This document shows, one piece after another, positions 37,126-45,008 of a stretch of DNA of 64,000 nt. The DNA is taken from positions 124,001 to 188,000 of the forward strand of contig CAWARA010000018.1 of assembly GCA_963784195.1 (NCBI GenBank). The letters are read 5' to 3'. A program made the translations under genes and the position numbers. Below the pieces are notes generated by a model that had not been told where the DNA came from, ran no database searches, and saw only the letters and a program-made list of their open reading frames with translations. Within the stretch, counting starts at the first letter, position 1; the number at the start of each line of letters is the position of its first letter. This stretch comes from CAVQAH01 sp963784195. Lineage in GTDB: Bacteria; Acidobacteriota; Vicinamibacteria; Vicinamibacterales; 2-12-FULL-66-21.

Positions 37126-38238
37126 CTACCCTACTGTCGCGCGCCTGCGGTGTTCGTCATCCGTCGACGCCGTCGATTGCCCGCCGATCACCGTGCACTC
37201 GCCCTTGAACAACTTCGCGCGCACGACGCCTGTGACGCCAGACTGAACCCCCGCGACGAACGCATCCATCTCCGCGCGAGCCGGATCGAACCAGCCGCCG
37301 GAGGCGACCAGCTCGGCGTACCGGCGGGACAGCGCCTGTTTCCGCTGACCAATCTCGCGCTCGATGATGCAACCTTCGAGCACGTCATGCGCGGCGTGCA
37401 GCACGACAGCCGACGGAGCCTCGTGAATCTCGACAGACGCGACACCTTCATCTGACACGACGATGCGCTCCAGCCGCCCGACGGCGTGCGACCCCGCGAT
37501 CGTTTCGAGGCTCTCGATAATCTCGAGGAGCGGCATGTCGATCCCGTTGATCTTGACGGGCGTGCCACCCGCGAATTCGATGTCCACGTACGCAGGGTCG
37601 TCAGGGGATTCGGAGATGGCGCGCGTCAGCGCGAACATCTCGTCGGGCAACCGTCCCCCCGCATTCGGGACCGGCCCGACATCGATCGAGCGACCCCAGA
37701 GATTGACGTCCACGCGGTCGGACCATCTGTCGCCGACACTGATCCCAAGGTCTCTCGCCCAGCCCGCCGCCGACGCCGACACGGCTTCGGGAACGAACTG
37801 CTGTGCGGTCGCGAGCTCGAGAGAGCTGTCGAGCGCGCGCATCGGCACTTCGAGGCGATCGGGATGACGGGTGGATCCATGGACGATCGTGGACGCGTTC
37901 TCCATACGGGCAATCGACACGAGCCTGCCCGCTATCAGCGCGCTGGTCATGTGGGGGGAGAGCGGATACACGCCGTCCTGCAGGGCACCCGCATGCAGGG
38001 ACGGAACGATGAAGCTTCGAATGAGCTCGTCACGCGCGTCGATGACGTGCGCGCGCACGGCGCCGAGCGACAGCGCGCGTTCGCGAATGTCGGCAAGATC
38101 GTCACCCTGACCGACGTCAACCGTGACCGTGATGACTTCGGTCTCGGGGTGTCGCGACAACTCCCGAATCGCGAGCGAGGTCTCGAGCCCGCCCGAATAC
38201 GCCACGATAATGCGCCTCACAAGTGTCCGTTCCTGCAT
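37126..38238 (-). CDS. argG: Divergent argininosuccinate synthase
   Basis: 370 aa from ATG 38238 (MQERTLVRRIIVAYSGG). The PP-loop reads AYSGGLETS where nearly all ArgG have SGGLDTS. The usual HGCTGKGNDQVRFE is replaced by HGSTRHPDRLEVPMRALDSS. Other ArgG features persist: VTVDVGQGDDL, YPLSPHMTSALIAGRLVSIA, NLWGRSIDVG (usual NLWGRSIE) and FAGGTPVKINGIDM. The family ligates citrulline and aspartate using ATP. The operon position between argR and argH argues for that role, but several substrate-binding residues differ, so altered chemistry is possible. Longer upstream frames cross a repeat and are not real. Confidence 0.82.
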   Translation of the reverse strand: MQERTLVRRIIVAYSGGLETSLAIRELSRHPETEVITVTVDVGQGDDLADIRERALSLGAVRAHVIDARDELIRSFIVPSLHAGALQDGVYPLSPHMTSALIAGRLVSIARMENASTIVHGSTRHPDRLEVPMRALDSSLELATAQQFVPEAVSASAAGWARDLGISVGDRWSDRVDVNLWGRSIDVGPVPNAGGRLPDEMFALTRAISESPDDPAYVDIEFAGGTPVKINGIDMPLLEIIESLETIAGSHAVGRLERIVVSDEGVASVEIHEAPSAVVLHAAHDVLEGCIIEREIGQRKQALSRRYAELVASGGWFDPARAEMDAFVAGVQSGVTGVVRAKLFKGECTVIGGQSTASTDDEHRRRATVG

Positions 38239-38275
38239 CTCAGTCGTCCCACCTCTTCTCTTAATGCGCCGAGCT

Positions 38276-38390
38276 AATCGGAAATCGGAAATCGGAAAGC
38301 GGAGCTCGAATCGATAGCACCGATTGCCGATTAGCTTAATGACGGCTCCCGATTTCCGATTTCCGATTTCCGCTTTCCGCTTTCCGCTTT
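38276..38390. repeat. Inverted ATCGGAA / TTCCGAT repeat upstream of argG
   Basis: The left arm 38276-38303 is AATCGGAAATCGGAAATCGG-like. The right arm 38351-38390 is its complement, CGATTTCCGATTTCCGATTT, drifting into CCGCTTT units. Inner segments GAGCTAATCGG (38271) and CCGATTAGCTT (38327) also pair. It fills the gap between argR and argG, so the two would be cotranscribed through a hairpin. Confidence 0.85.
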
Positions 38391-38401
38391 GCCGACTCCC
38401 A

Positions 38402-38854
38402 TCACAATCCAGCCGTTCGACGCAATCGCGCCACCAGCGTGTCGGCTTCGGCTCGCGAACGGCAAATGACCAGAATCGTGTCATCACCGCCGATAGTGCC
38501 GACGATTTCCGGGACGCTGGCTCGGTCGATCGCCAGAGCGAGCGGCTGCGCCTTGCCAACGTCGGTCTTCAGGACGATCAACTGCTCCACCGGCTCAATG
38601 AACCGGAGATACTCCGCCACCGCCTGTTCCAGGGCCGCCTCGGTCGCGACCCGGTCCGCCGCAGACGATCCGGGAGCCCGATAAGCGCCGTCCGCAGCAC
38701 TTTTTACGAGGCCGAGGTCACGAATATCGCGTGACAGCGTGGCCTGCGTTGCCTCGAATCCGCGCTCCCGAAGTCGCCGCCTCAGCTGTTCCTGACTGTT
38801 AATTCCTTCCCGCTCAACGATTTCCAGAACAACGGCCTGCCTGCGGGATTTCAT
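38402..38854 (-). CDS. argR: Arginine repressor ArgR
   Basis: 150 aa from ATG 38854. The N-terminal winged helix is MKSRRQAVVLEIVEREGINS, then RRRLRERGFEATQATLSRDI, the family signature. The C-terminal hexamerisation domain ends IVGTIGGDDTILVICRS (GDDTxL arginine-binding motif). It represses arginine biosynthesis when arginine is bound. It heads the minus-strand argR-argG-argH group and faces argC across about 108 bp that hold ArgR-like palindromes, one of them over its own start codon. An upstream in-frame TTG would add six residues and is unlikely. Confidence 0.94.
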   Translation of the reverse strand: MKSRRQAVVLEIVEREGINSQEQLRRRLRERGFEATQATLSRDIRDLGLVKSAADGAYRAPGSSAADRVATEAALEQAVAEYLRFIEPVEQLIVLKTDVGKAQPLALAIDRASVPEIVGTIGGDDTILVICRSRAEADTLVARLRRTAGL

Positions 38855-38861
38855 AATTATG
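38852..38861. promoter_or_regulatory. Candidate ARG box over the argR start
   Basis: The perfect 10-bp palindrome CATAATTATG includes the argR ATG (complement of 38852-38854). AT-rich palindromes with TNATTATG-like halves resemble ARG boxes, suggesting autoregulation. It stands out against the GC-rich surroundings. Confidence 0.5.
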
Positions 38862-38922
38862 CAGCGAGACAAAGAGTATACATAGATTGCAAAGGCGATC
38901 CAAGCCCAATCCGATCAATCAG

Positions 38923-38951
38923 TTGACATGCGATTCGCGTGGTTGTATAAC
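38923..38951 (+). promoter_or_regulatory. Sigma-70-type promoter of argC
   Basis: TTGACA (38923-38928), a 17-bp spacer and TATAAC (38946-38951) form a near-consensus promoter. The expected transcription start (about 38958) is only about 5 nt before the argC ATG at 38963, so the transcript would be leaderless or nearly so. Confidence 0.75.
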
Positions 38952-38956
38952 TAAAC

Positions 38957-38976
38957 ATTCTGATGAATAGTTATTC
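38957..38976. promoter_or_regulatory. Candidate ArgR operator at argC start
   Basis: Two overlapping palindromes, ATTCTGATGAAT (38957-38968) and GAATAGTTATTC (38965-38976), cover the predicted transcription start and the first codons of argC. GAAT/ATTC half-sites are those of ARG boxes. Placement just downstream of the promoter suits repression by ArgR. Confidence 0.55.
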
Positions 38977-39958
38977 TCCCATTCGGGTGGGCATCGCCGG
39001 GGCCAGTGGCTACGCCGGGATCGAGCTGGTGAGGCGGCTGACGCGTCACCCGGGAGTAAGGGTCCGTCTTGCGATGGGTTCGGGTTCGTCACCGGCTCGG
39101 AAGGTCCCGGCGCTCGCCAGGATCTGGGATGACCCGGTCGTTCCATTCGACCTCGATCTGCTGGCGGCTGAAACGGACGCCGTCTTTCTCGCGGTCCCGG
39201 AGACGCTCGCCGCCGAAGTCGCGCCGGTTCTGGCTGCGCGGGGGCCACGCGTGCTCGATCTCTCCGGCGCGTTTCGCCTGCGCACCGAAGCCGACCGTCA
39301 GAAGTGGTATCCGCATTCGCCGGTGCCGAAGGTGACGGTTGCGTACGGCCTGACCGAACGGAACCGGCCGGCGTTGAGCGAGGCGCGGTTGATCGCGTGC
39401 CCCGGTTGTTATCCCACCGCCGCGCTTCTCGCGCTGCAGCCGCTGGCGATGGCTGGGCTGATCGAGCCGGGCGTCATCATCGACGCGAAGTCAGGGATCT
39501 CGGGCGCGGGTAAGACGCCGAGCGAGCGAACCCACTTCTCCGAGTGCCACGGCAGCGTCGCGGCTTACGGGGTCTTTGCGCACCGGCACGCCGCCGAGAT
39601 CGAGCAGGAGCTCGGCATGCCGGTCACGTTCGTGCCGCATCTCGTGCCGCTCGATCGCGGCATTTTCGAGACGATCTACGCGCGGCTGAAGCCTGGGGTG
39701 ACGGCCGACGACATCGCCGCGGCGCTGTCGGCTGCGTATCGCGAGTCGCCCTTCGTCAGGCTGACCGGACCGGATCTTCCGGAGATCAAGCACGTCGCGC
39801 ACACCAATTTCTGCGACATCGGCTGGCGCGTCGACCGGCCTGGCGGCCAGCTGGTCATCGCTGCGTGCATCGACAACCTCGTGAAGGGGGCCGCCGGACA
39901 GGCGATCCAGAACTTCAACGTCGCTTTCGGGTTCGAAGAGACCCTGGGCCTGAACTGA
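38963..39958 (+). CDS. argC: N-acetyl-gamma-glutamyl-phosphate reductase
   Basis: 331 aa. It has the NADP site RVGIAGASGYAGIELVRRLT, the catalytic-cysteine region RLIACPGCYPTAALLALQPL, and SGISGAGKTPSERTHFSECH. It reduces N-acetylglutamyl phosphate to the semialdehyde, the third step of arginine synthesis. ATG 38963 lies about 12 nt after the -10 box, leaving no room for a Shine-Dalgarno. The GTG at 38987 would remove the NSYSPI prefix but also lacks a ribosome binding site. Its stop overlaps argB (TGATG). First gene of argCBD-NAGS-argJ-argF. Confidence 0.96.
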   Translation: MNSYSPIRVGIAGASGYAGIELVRRLTRHPGVRVRLAMGSGSSPARKVPALARIWDDPVVPFDLDLLAAETDAVFLAVPETLAAEVAPVLAARGPRVLDLSGAFRLRTEADRQKWYPHSPVPKVTVAYGLTERNRPALSEARLIACPGCYPTAALLALQPLAMAGLIEPGVIIDAKSGISGAGKTPSERTHFSECHGSVAAYGVFAHRHAAEIEQELGMPVTFVPHLVPLDRGIFETIYARLKPGVTADDIAAALSAAYRESPFVRLTGPDLPEIKHVAHTNFCDIGWRVDRPGGQLVIAACIDNLVKGAAGQAIQNFNVAFGFEETLGLN

Positions 39959-40764
39959 TGCCGCGCCCCACGGTTCTGAAATTCGGCGGCGAGCTGCTCG
40001 AGGATGCTGACGCCATCAGGTCCGCCGCGAGCACCATCGTGCGGCTGTCGCAGGCCGGGCCGCTCGTCGTGGTTCATGGCGGCGGCCGCGCAATTGACGC
40101 CGAGCTTCGTGCGCGCGGGGTTGTGCCGCGCTTCGTCGACGGCGTGCGTGTCACCGATCAGCCGACGCTGGATGCGGTGATCTCGGTGCTGGCGGGCCGT
40201 ACCAATACCAGCCTGGTCGCCGCCGTGGGAGCCGCTGGCGGCCGTGCCATCGGGCTCACCGGCGCAGACGGGTTCATCGGGCTCTCCAGCCGCGCCGCGG
40301 TGTTCGAAACGGTCTCGGGCGAGCGCGTCGACCTCGGGCTGGTTGGCGATCCCCAGCCGGGCGATGTCTCGCTGCTCCGCGATCTGCTGCAGATCGGATG
40401 CATTCCGATCGTCTGCAGCATCGGAGTCGATGCCGAAGGCACGCTGCTGAACGTCAATGCTGACGTCATCGCCGCGCACCTGTCGGCCATGCTCGGCGCG
40501 GGCCGGCTGATCATTGCGGGAACGACGCCGGGCGTCCTGGACGGCAACGGCAACGGCCTGCCGGAGCTCGCGGTCGACGAGATCGATCGGATGGCCGCGA
40601 GTGGCGCGGCGCACTCGGGCATGCTGGCGAAGCTGAACGCCTGCCGTCGCGCCCTGCTGGCTGGCGTCGCGGACGTCTCTATTGTCTCGGGACGTGCAGC
40701 AGCCGATATCACGAACGCACCGGGAACGCGCATCGTGGCGGGCGCGATGGCGCAACGAGGCTGA
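39958..40764 (+). CDS. argB: Acetylglutamate kinase
   Basis: 268 aa from ATG 39958, overlapping the argC stop. The amino-acid kinase fold is clear: VLKFGGELLEDADAI, LVVVHGGGRAIDAELRARGV (substrate glycines), RFVDGVRVTD, AIGLTGADG, LLNVNADVIAAHLSAML and LIIAGTTPGVLDG. It phosphorylates N-acetylglutamate. No N-terminal extension typical of the arginine-inhibited hexameric enzymes is present, so feedback inhibition at this step is less likely. Translationally coupled with argC. Confidence 0.95.
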   Translation: MPRPTVLKFGGELLEDADAIRSAASTIVRLSQAGPLVVVHGGGRAIDAELRARGVVPRFVDGVRVTDQPTLDAVISVLAGRTNTSLVAAVGAAGGRAIGLTGADGFIGLSSRAAVFETVSGERVDLGLVGDPQPGDVSLLRDLLQIGCIPIVCSIGVDAEGTLLNVNADVIAAHLSAMLGAGRLIIAGTTPGVLDGNGNGLPELAVDEIDRMAASGAAHSGMLAKLNACRRALLAGVADVSIVSGRAAADITNAPGTRIVAGAMAQRG

Positions 40765-40815
40765 GCGGTGAACGGAGCGATGGTGGAGAACGCGAGCGGA
40801 GCGATGGTGGAAAAA

Positions 40816-42021
40816 ATGACGACCGCGACCAACGTAATGGCAGTCGAGCGCGAGCACGTGCTGCAGGTCTATCGGCGCGCGCCCGTGGTGTTCGAGCGCG
40901 GCCGCGGATGCCGCCTCTTCGATGCCGATGGCCGCGGCTACCTCGATTTCATCTCGGGTGTCGGTGTCGCGTCACTCGGTCATGCCCACCCCCGTCTGGC
41001 TGCGGCGCTGAGCGAGCAAGCGTCGACGCTCATGCACACGTCGAACCTGTTCTACCACCCGCTGCAGGGTGAAGTCGCCTCCCGGCTGGCCGCGCTCTCC
41101 GGGCTGCCGCGCACGTTCTTCTGCAACAGCGGCACGGAAGCGGTTGAGGCCTGTCTCAAGTTTGCGCGCCGGTACTGGTTCGCGCAGGGCACGCCGCGAT
41201 CGGGGTTCGTCGCGCTCGAACACTCATTCCACGGACGAACGATCGGGTCGCTGTCCGTGACGTGGGACGAGCACTACCGCACACCGTTTGCGCCCCTGCT
41301 CGCGGACGTTCAGTGGGTCCCGAACGACGACCCCGACGCGCTCCTGCGCGCGGTCACGTCAACCACCGCCGCGGTGATTGCGGAACCGCTCCAGGGCGAG
41401 GGTGGGGTCCGGCCGCTCTCGCAGTCGATGGCCGACGCGATTACGCGGGCCTGCGCCAGCACCGGGGCGCTGCTGATCGCCGACGAGGTCCAGTCCGGCC
41501 TCGGAAGAACGGGCCGCCCGTTCTATTCGGCGGCGCTTGGCCTGAAGCCCGATCTGATGGCTCTCGGAAAGGCGCTCGGCGCCGGTGTTCCGATCGGGGC
41601 GGCGCAGTTCAGTGAGCGAATCGCCACCGCTGCAGCGTTCGGCGACCACGGCAGCACCTACGGCGGCAACCTGCTCGCCTGCCGCGCGGCCCTGGTGTTC
41701 CTCGAGGAGCTGATCGATCGCAACGTCATCGGCAACGTCGCCAGCGCCGGCGCATATCTCGAGCAGGCGCTTCGACAGATGGCCGCCCGCCATCCTGCCG
41801 TGCGCGACGTGCGCGGCGCCGGCCTCATCTGGGGTCTCGAGCTCGATCGTCCCGCAGCGCCGGTGGTTGAGGCGGCGCTGAATCTCGGATTGCTCATCAA
41901 CCGCACGGCAGAAACCGTTGTCCGGCTGCTGCCGCCATTCATCATCACGTCGACTGACATCGACGAAGCGGTCGGATTACTCGACAAGGCCATCGCGACC
42001 GCCGCAGGAGGAGCCCAGTGA
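40816..42021 (+). CDS. argD: Acetylornithine aminotransferase
   Basis: About 401 aa from ATG 40816 (MTTATNVMAVEREHVLQVYR). A GTG at 40768 would add 16 residues encoded by a small duplication (GGAGCGATGGTGGA occurs twice at 40776-40810). The class III PLP fold shows YLDFISGVGVASLGHAHPRL, FFCNSGTEAVEACLKFAR, LLIADEVQSGLGRTG and the Schiff-base lysine in LMALGKALGAGVPIGA. It transfers an amino group to N-acetylglutamate semialdehyde and may also serve in lysine synthesis. Its stop overlaps the acetyltransferase gene (GTGA). Confidence 0.95.
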   Translation: MTTATNVMAVEREHVLQVYRRAPVVFERGRGCRLFDADGRGYLDFISGVGVASLGHAHPRLAAALSEQASTLMHTSNLFYHPLQGEVASRLAALSGLPRTFFCNSGTEAVEACLKFARRYWFAQGTPRSGFVALEHSFHGRTIGSLSVTWDEHYRTPFAPLLADVQWVPNDDPDALLRAVTSTTAAVIAEPLQGEGGVRPLSQSMADAITRACASTGALLIADEVQSGLGRTGRPFYSAALGLKPDLMALGKALGAGVPIGAAQFSERIATAAAFGDHGSTYGGNLLACRAALVFLEELIDRNVIGNVASAGAYLEQALRQMAARHPAVRDVRGAGLIWGLELDRPAAPVVEAALNLGLLINRTAETVVRLLPPFIITSTDIDEAVGLLDKAIATAAGGAQ

Positions 42022-42638
42022 ACGTTGCCATCACGCTTCGGACCGCCGGTCCGGCAGACGTGACCGCGATCCATCGCCTGATCTGCGAGAACCTCGAGGT
42101 CGGGCACCTGTTGCCGCGGACCATCGCGGATCTCGAGCAGCACGCCAGCCGCTTCGTCGTGGCGGAGGCGGGTGATGCGATCGTCGGGTGCGCGGAGCTC
42201 GCGCCGCTGAGCGGCCGTGTGGCGGAAGTGCGATCGCTGGTCGTGGATCAAGCCCACCGCGGACGGCAGATCGGACCGACGATGGTGAGCCATCTTGCCG
42301 AAACGGCAGTCGGACGCGGATACGTCACGCTGTGTGCGTTCACGCACGAGCCCTCGCATTTCGTGCGATTGGGCTTCACGATCGTGCCGCACGTGTGGGT
42401 CCCCGAGAAGATCGCGCGCGATTGCACGTCGTGCGCCCTCTTCAGGAACTGCGGCCAGTATGCGGTGACGCTGACGCTCCGGCCCGGTGTCATCCTGCGG
42501 CCCGAGCGGCCGGCGGCGCTGATCGCAGCCGGACGCGTGGCCTCCGCGCGACGCCCGAACGTCGAGCGCCTGAAGCTTCAACCCGTACCTGTGCGCGAAG
42601 TGGCAACCGAGCGCGAAAAGGAGCCGATCCCGGCGTGA
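42018..42638 (+). CDS. GNAT N-acetyltransferase, short-form N-acetylglutamate synthase
   Basis: 206 aa from GTG 42018, overlapping argD. The GNAT core is LRTAGPADVTAIHRLICENL, AEVRSLVVDQAHRGRQIGPT (acetyl-CoA loop) and TLCAFTHEPSHFVRLGFTIV. A Cys cluster DCTSCALFRNCGQYAV follows, typical of single-domain NAGS (ArgA-type without the kinase domain). Position in the arg operon supports acetylation of glutamate, priming the pathway, while argJ recycles the acetyl group. The roughly 45-residue basic C-terminal tail (after about 160) is beyond the usual length and has no known role. Confidence 0.87.
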   Translation: MNVAITLRTAGPADVTAIHRLICENLEVGHLLPRTIADLEQHASRFVVAEAGDAIVGCAELAPLSGRVAEVRSLVVDQAHRGRQIGPTMVSHLAETAVGRGYVTLCAFTHEPSHFVRLGFTIVPHVWVPEKIARDCTSCALFRNCGQYAVTLTLRPGVILRPERPAALIAAGRVASARRPNVERLKLQPVPVREVATEREKEPIPA

Positions 42639-43873
42639 GCGCAGTCGAAACCGGTGTGGACGCGGTGAACATTCGCAGCATTCTGGGATCCGTCGGTGCT
42701 CCGCAAGGATTCCGCGCCGCTGGTGTGGCCTGCGGGATCAAGAAATCCGGCGCACCGGACCTCGCGCTCATCGTTTCCGACGGTGAGGCCTCGGCCGCGG
42801 CGGTGTTCACGACCAACCGGGCGCAGGCGGCGCCGGTGCTCGTCTCGCACGAGCATCTTGCGAAAAGTGGCGGCCGCGCACGCGCGGTCGTCGTGAACAG
42901 CGGCTGCGCGAACGCTTGTACAGGAGTCGACGGCCTCGCGCACGCCCGCGCCATGGCGGAACTCACGGCGCGAACCGTCGGATGTTCGGCGTCGGACGTG
43001 CTCGTGTCGTCAACCGGTGTCATCGGCGTGAAGCTCGACATGGTCAAGGTCGAAGCCGGCATCGTCGATGCCGGACGTCAACTGGCCCGCGGCGGGGGCC
43101 CTGCGGCGGCGCGGGCGATCATGACGACAGATCCGTTTCCGAAAGAAGCGGCGATCGAAGCCGCGATCGGTTCAGGGATCGTGCGGGTTGGCGGAATCGC
43201 CAAGGGCTCGGGAATGATCGAACCGATGATGGCGACGATGCTCGGATTCGTCACGACGGACGCCCGCGTCGAGCCGGCACTTTTGCAGCGTGCGCTGGTG
43301 TCGGTCGTGAACGACACGTTCAACGCCATCACGGTTGACGGGGAATGCTCGACGAACGATTGCGTCTTTCTGCTCGCCAGCGGTGCGAGCGGCGTGACCA
43401 TCGGCGAAGCGGAGCTGCCCTCGTTCATCCAGGCACTGCGCGCCGCCTGTGAGCCGCTGGCCATCGGAATCGTGCGGGGCGGTGAGGGTGCCACCAAGCT
43501 GATCACCGTGCGTGTGATCGGCGCGCAGTCGAACGAAGATGCTCGACGAGCGGCGCGGGCCATCGCGAACTCGCCGCTCGTCAAGACTGCGGTTCATGGC
43601 GGCGATCCGAACTGGGGCCGTCTGATCGCGGTGGCGGGCCGGTCCGGCTCGGCGTTCACGCTCGAAGGGGCGGCGGTCCGCATCGGACCCGTGGAGCTCT
43701 TCCGCGACGGCACCCCGTTCGACGAGCGCTCGGCGGAGGCGGCGACATACCTCCAGGGCAAAGACATCGAGATCGAGGTCGATCTCGGCACTGGTGGCGC
43801 TGGACGATCGCACATGTGGACCTGCGATCTCAGCGCCGAGTACGTTCGAATCAACGCAGAGTACCGGACCTGA
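42635..43873 (+). CDS. argJ: Glutamate N-acetyltransferase / amino-acid acetyltransferase (ArgJ precursor)
   Basis: 412 aa from GTG 42635, overlapping the GNAT stop. It has PQGFRAAGVACGIKKSGAPD, VVNSGCANACTGVDG, VSSTGVIGVKLDM, GIAKGSGMIEPMMATMLGFV (self-cleavage before Thr in ATMLGFVTTD), FNAITVDGECSTND and PNWGRLIAVAGRSG. The precursor autocleaves into alpha and beta chains that move the acetyl group from N-acetylornithine to glutamate. The coexisting NAGS suggests ArgJ mainly recycles acetyl groups here. It ends HMWTCDLSAEYVRINAEYRT, the normal C-terminus. Confidence 0.96.
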   Translation: MSAVETGVDAVNIRSILGSVGAPQGFRAAGVACGIKKSGAPDLALIVSDGEASAAAVFTTNRAQAAPVLVSHEHLAKSGGRARAVVVNSGCANACTGVDGLAHARAMAELTARTVGCSASDVLVSSTGVIGVKLDMVKVEAGIVDAGRQLARGGGPAAARAIMTTDPFPKEAAIEAAIGSGIVRVGGIAKGSGMIEPMMATMLGFVTTDARVEPALLQRALVSVVNDTFNAITVDGECSTNDCVFLLASGASGVTIGEAELPSFIQALRAACEPLAIGIVRGGEGATKLITVRVIGAQSNEDARRAARAIANSPLVKTAVHGGDPNWGRLIAVAGRSGSAFTLEGAAVRIGPVELFRDGTPFDERSAEAATYLQGKDIEIEVDLGTGGAGRSHMWTCDLSAEYVRINAEYRT

Positions 43874-43928
43874 CAGAGTGCGAGCCCAGACCATGAGAAG
43901 CGTAGCCCGAGAGAAGGCGTCATTCCAG

Positions 43929-44852
43929 ATGACGGCGTTGCCGAGATTTCTGTCGATCCTCGATCTGGGATCCGACGAGCTGCTCGCCTGTTTGTCGCTC
44001 GCCGGCGATCTGAAGGCCGCTCGCCGCGCCCGTCGGCCACACCTCCAGCCGCTCGAGGGTCAGCACATCGCGCTGCTGTTCGAAAAGCCATCGCTCCGTA
44101 CGCGTTCGACGTTTCAGATCGCCGTGCGCGAGCTTGGCGGCGACGTCATCGAACCGCCCGCCGATGTCGCACTGGGCGGCCGCGAGAGCATCGCCGACGT
44201 GGCGCGGAACCTCGAGCGCTGGGTGTCGACCGCGATCGTCCGCACATTCGCGCAGGCACGGCTCGAGGCCTTTGCAGAAGCTGCTCCCTCACTGCACGTG
44301 GTCAACGCGTTGACCGACGAGGAACACCCCTGTCAGGCGCTCGCTGACGCGCTGACGCTGGTCGAGAAGTTCGGCACATTGCGCGGCCGGACGATTGCGT
44401 ACGTCGGCGATGGTAATAACGTCGCGACGTCGCTGGCGCAGGTGTCGGTCATGCTCGGCGCCAACGTCCGCGTCGGCTCCCCGAAGGGTTTCGAGCTGAG
44501 CGACCGCGTGCAGGCATCCATCGCGTCGTGCGCTCTGAATGGTGCATCGCTGGAGATCACGACCAACCCTGCGGAGGCAGTCCGCGGGGCTGACGCGGTC
44601 TACACGGACGTCTGGGCGTCCATGGGTCAGGAGTCCGAAGCTGCGGAGCGGCGGGAGATCTTCGCGCCGTTCCAGGTGAACCCGCAGCTGATGTCGCACG
44701 CAGCGCCCGGAGCGCTGTTCATGCATTGCCTGCCCGCGCATCGCGGCGACGAGGTCACCGACGAAGTCATCGACTCGTCCACATCCGTCGTCTTCGATCA
44801 GGCCGAGAACCGCCTGCACACGCAGAAGGCCCTGCTCGCCATGCTCAAGTGA
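43929..44852 (+). CDS. argF: Ornithine carbamoyltransferase
   Basis: 307 aa from ATG 43929 (MTALPRFLSILDLGSDELLA); an ATG at 43893 would add 12 residues and is less likely. Signatures are the carbamoyl-phosphate loop ALLFEKPSLRTRSTFQIAVR (family SxRTR), HPCQALADALTLVE and the ornithine-binding MHCLPAHRGDEVTD. It makes citrulline for argG. The HCLPxHRG and HPCQ motifs are those of true anabolic OTC rather than N-acetyl or N-succinyl variants. Last gene of the arg operon; a strong terminator follows at 44876. Confidence 0.95.
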   Translation: MTALPRFLSILDLGSDELLACLSLAGDLKAARRARRPHLQPLEGQHIALLFEKPSLRTRSTFQIAVRELGGDVIEPPADVALGGRESIADVARNLERWVSTAIVRTFAQARLEAFAEAAPSLHVVNALTDEEHPCQALADALTLVEKFGTLRGRTIAYVGDGNNVATSLAQVSVMLGANVRVGSPKGFELSDRVQASIASCALNGASLEITTNPAEAVRGADAVYTDVWASMGQESEAAERREIFAPFQVNPQLMSHAAPGALFMHCLPAHRGDEVTDEVIDSSTSVVFDQAENRLHTQKALLAMLK

Positions 44853-44875
44853 TCAGAAACTGCGACGTCCCCAAG

Positions 44876-44922
44876 AGGTGGCTGGCACCTAGCCCGGGAA
44901 GGTGCCAGCCACCTTTTGTTTT
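44876..44922 (+). terminator. Rho-independent terminator of the arg operon
   Basis: A perfect 15-bp stem AGGTGGCTGGCACCT (44876-44890) / AGGTGCCAGCCACCT (44900-44914), 9-nt loop, then TTTTGTTTT. It lies 24 bp after argF and before the VAT1-like gene, cleanly ending the arg transcript. Confidence 0.85.
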
Positions 44923-45008
44923 CGCTCCCCGAACGTTGCAGAAACTGCGAGCGGCCACGAGCACCGAGCACCGACCAGATTCAAAGGTTGTGATAGTCTG
45001 CGCGCTTC

